A stretch of DNA of 7,414 nt from Spirochaetales bacterium Spiro_01 (lineage in GTDB: Bacteria; Spirochaetota; Spirochaetia; Sphaerochaetales; Sphaerochaetaceae), in the NCBI GenBank assembly GCA_001604265.1, contig LVBC01000027.1:1-7414 (forward strand), in the 5' to 3' direction. The notes beneath the pieces are model-generated. The model worked only from the letters and a program-made list of their open reading frames with translations. It had not been told where the DNA came from and did not search any database. Positions 5,557 to 7,414 of this stretch are shown here, one piece after another (position 1 is the first letter of the stretch; each line of letters opens with the position of its first letter). Position numbers and translations under genes: made by a program.

Positions 5557-6931
5557 AATCATATTCTAACCCTAACAGCAGTTGCTCATCACTAGTCCTT
5601 GACCTTCTGTCCATCATCATCCTTCTTGCATGCAGCTCCTTCCATGTTTCCTCGATTGGAATCAGTCCATATGCCCTTTCAAGCATATCGTTCGAGATAT
5701 ACCTTCCGAGCACCTTTGCCATCTTCCAGTACGAGTTGGAGCCTGCTCCTGTCAGAGTGCTGATTCTTATCTCGTTCACTCCTAGAAGTCTCAGCTGATG
5801 CTTGCGGTTCTTCCCCGTCTTCCACTGTTTCCAAAGTATCTGCCGGAGCCTTCTCCTCAGCCAGCTTGCAATCTCCCCGATGTAGACCTTGAGACTGCTC
5901 CTCGCATAGTAGTTCATCCACCCTCTGAGATATGCATTGATTTCTCTGACTATGGAGTGTATGTTCCTTCCACAGTTCCTCTGTGTCATATCCTTGAGCG
6001 TCTTCTTGAACTTCTCGAGCTTCTTCGGCTTTGGCTTGCATTTCCCGAGGTCGCCATTCTTCTGTCTCCTGGTCGTGATGAACAGGAATCCGAGAAAGGA
6101 TGAGCCCACGGCTCTCCTGGCCTCGGTCTTGTCCATGTTGACCTTGAGCTTGAGTCGGTTCTCGAGGAATCTTATTGCAGACGCCTTCACCCTTCTGCTT
6201 GCATATCCACTTTTGGTGAATATGTTGCAGTCATCGGCATACCTTACGAACCTCAGTCCTCTTTCCTCGAGCTTGAGGTCGTATGGGGTCAGATAGATGT
6301 TCGACAGCAGTGGTGACAGCGGGCCACCCTGCGGTGTCCCAGTCTCGGTTGCCGTGAAACTGCCATCGCTCATCACTCCGCACTTGAGGTACTCGAATAT
6401 GAGCCTTCTCACATCCTTGTCCCCCATCCTTGCATCGATGAGTGTCAGCATCAGGTCGTGATTCACCGTGTCGAAGAACTTCGACAGGTCGAGGTCGACT
6501 ACATGCCTGTAGCCCTCGGCCATATACTCCTGTGCCTTCCTTACCGCATCCTCCGCACTGCGTCCCGGCCTGAAGCCGTAGCTGTAGTCGGAGAATTCCG
6601 GCTCGAAGACCGGTTGCAGTACCTGCACCATCGCCTGCTGTATCACGCGGTCTATGACGCATGGTATTCCAAGAAGCCTCACACCTCCGTTGTCTTTTGG
6701 AATCTCCTTCCTCCTGACCGGCTTAGGCCTGTACTTCCTCGCAAGAATCTGTTCCTCTATGCGTGTCCAGTTGTCCTTCATGTACTCGTCGATTTCATCG
6801 ATTCCCACACCATCGACACCGGCCGCTCCCTTGTTCCGCTTCACATTCTGCACGGCTATTCCAAGGTTCTGAGGCGAGAGCATCTTCCTGCACAGTTCTG
6901 TGTGCGGTACCTTTGGGTTTCCTTCTCTCAT
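5555..6931 (-). CDS. ltrA: Group II intron reverse transcriptase/maturase
   Basis: A 458-residue protein that splices and copies its host intron. The reverse transcriptase fingers and palm show RT0/1 (KGAAGVDG, 34-41), SYGFRPGRSAEDAV (117-130), the first catalytic aspartate in VVDLDLSKFFD (144-154), GTPQGGPLSPLLSN (198-211) and the YADD active site (231-234). Domain X (maturase, thumb) includes YLRGWMNYYARSS (334-346) and LWKQWK (366-371). No HNH endonuclease domain follows; the C-terminal tail from about 435 is basic then acidic and ends at domain V. All catalytic residues are present and the frame is intact, so it is likely active. ATG 6931 is the first start in the frame after an in-frame TAA; the ribosome site is poor, and a short upstream frame ends in ATGA overlapping this start. 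Confidence 0.97.
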   Translation of the reverse strand: MREGNPKVPHTELCRKMLSPQNLGIAVQNVKRNKGAAGVDGVGIDEIDEYMKDNWTRIEEQILARKYRPKPVRRKEIPKDNGGVRLLGIPCVIDRVIQQAMVQVLQPVFEPEFSDYSYGFRPGRSAEDAVRKAQEYMAEGYRHVVDLDLSKFFDTVNHDLMLTLIDARMGDKDVRRLIFEYLKCGVMSDGSFTATETGTPQGGPLSPLLSNIYLTPYDLKLEERGLRFVRYADDCNIFTKSGYASRRVKASAIRFLENRLKLKVNMDKTEARRAVGSSFLGFLFITTRRQKNGDLGKCKPKPKKLEKFKKTLKDMTQRNCGRNIHSIVREINAYLRGWMNYYARSSLKVYIGEIASWLRRRLRQILWKQWKTGKNRKHQLRLLGVNEIRISTLTGAGSNSYWKMAKVLGRYISNDMLERAYGLIPIEETWKELHARRMMMDRRSRTSDEQLLLGLEYD

Positions 6932-7414
6932 GGTCTCTGTTCCGGCATGGCCACTGCTGAGCCCCTTTCCGAGGTATCTGCTGTTGTTGCCACGTCCCCC
7001 TTTCCTCCTTCGAAAGGATTATGATTGTTCGGCCCTTCGCATCCTCTCCAGATGCTACTATGGCCTCTGCTGACTTCCGCACGTTCGATTTTCTATGTCC
7101 CCATCGACGATGTTGCAGTCCCGAGACACCGTGCGGACCTCCCCCGTTAAGGCGCAACAACCTTCTCTGCATGTAGCCCCTGCATTTACATGGCTCCCTC
7201 AGCCTTGGATTTCATCACTTCATGCAGATTCATCCAGTTGCCATGCCTTGTATGCAGTTTCTGTCCGTGAGCTCGCAGATTTGCCTCGGGCTTCCTTCAG
7301 ACCATGTATTGCTACAGTGCCCTTGCCTCTAGCTAGCGGTTCTAGGGTTCTTTTTCCCTTAGGCTGTTCCCGCAGTGGACTTTCACCACCAAGTTGTTGC
7401 CCATGCAGGGCAAA
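6932..7414 (-). ncRNA. Intron 5' ribozyme region (domains I-III, partial)
   Basis: These 483 bases hold no credible gene; they are structured intron RNA. Visible helices on the minus strand include CCGCACG/CGTGCGG (7130-7136 with 7077-7083), probably the stem of domain II or III; CATGTA/TACATG (7170-7175 with 7187-7192); and a GTGG...CCAC hairpin near 7375-7390. The stretch GAAGTCAGCAGAGGCCATAG just after the CGTGCGG arm is a sequence I associate with the junction before domain IV. The outer part of domain I and the 5' splice site are beyond the edge. Confidence 0.72.

Larger units (their letters stand above)
5470..7414 (-). mobile_element. Group II intron, 3' end complete, 5' end outside window
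   Basis: The minus strand from the window edge to 5470 is a retroelement: 5' RNA domains (6932-7414), maturase ORF (5555-6931), domain V (about 5521-5556) and domain VI (about 5471-5520), ending CTCGAT at 5470. The 1945 bases seen are most of an element I would expect to be about 2 kb. The ORF lacks an endonuclease domain and domain V carries CGC instead of the usual AGC triad, which together favour bacterial class C or a related endonuclease-less class. Class C introns insert next to transcription terminators. The 3' exon starts TTTGCCTGATG and the intron sits antisense, 20 bases past the U32 stop. No 5' GTGYG boundary is visible at a credible distance. Confidence 0.9.

Noticed and set aside
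7077..7082. GTGCGG on the minus strand as the intron 5' splice site
   Set aside because: It is one arm of a 7-bp helix with 7130-7136 and only about 150 bases before the maturase ATG, leaving no room for domain I.
6795..7172. A 125-codon minus-strand frame upstream of and overlapping the maturase start
   Set aside because: It runs through structured intron RNA and then out of frame through the maturase gene; its low-complexity sequence resembles no protein.
1..7414. CRISPR array, tRNA, rRNA or a phage/defence island
   Set aside because: No regularly spaced direct repeats, no cloverleaf or rRNA-like sequence, and no phage or defence gene was seen on either strand.

Overview
The window looks like ordinary chromosome of a strictly or mostly anaerobic bacterium, with a group II intron at the right-hand end. 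The organism cannot be fixed from 7.4 kb. A rubrerythrin with its rubredoxin domain at the N-terminus points to anaerobic life. The moderate GC, the AGA/AGG arginine codons and the style of the WYL regulator and U32 protein would suit a Sphaerochaeta-like spirochaete or another gut or sediment anaerobe; that placement is a guess.

Layout from left to right: a possible tail of an upstream gene with an A/T-flanked terminator-like palindrome (1-48); a promoter and rubrerythrin gene (148-714, +) ending in a strong terminator; an RNase D-like 3'-5' exonuclease (755-1624, -) whose stop codon lies inside that terminator; a 236-base spacer with a dyad and a hairpin; a two-gene micro-operon (- strand) of a 74-residue basic protein and an overlapping 48-residue single-span membrane protein, preceded by a perfect 15-bp inverted repeat; a WYL-domain transcriptional regulator (2337-3272, -); and, divergent from it, a 677-residue U32-family protein of the RlhA type (3417-5450, +).

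From 5470 to the right edge the minus strand is a group II intron, cut by the window edge. It encodes a reverse transcriptase/maturase without an endonuclease domain (5555-6931). Its domains V and VI, with a bulged branch-point A, are readable directly after the ORF. It lies antisense to the U32 gene, with its 3' end 20 bases past that gene's stop.

Functionally the host genes are a peroxide/oxygen defence enzyme, an RNA-processing nuclease, a putative RNA-modifying Fe-S enzyme and a regulator. The WYL/U32 divergent pair shares a 144-base intergenic region, so WYL control of the U32 gene is plausible but not shown. Three genes (rnd, WYL, U32) have no Shine-Dalgarno sequence but carry TATCAT 6-10 bases before the ATG, suggesting leaderless or nearly leaderless mRNAs. 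I see no convincing new defence or enzymatic system; the least explained part is the micro-operon with its palindrome.
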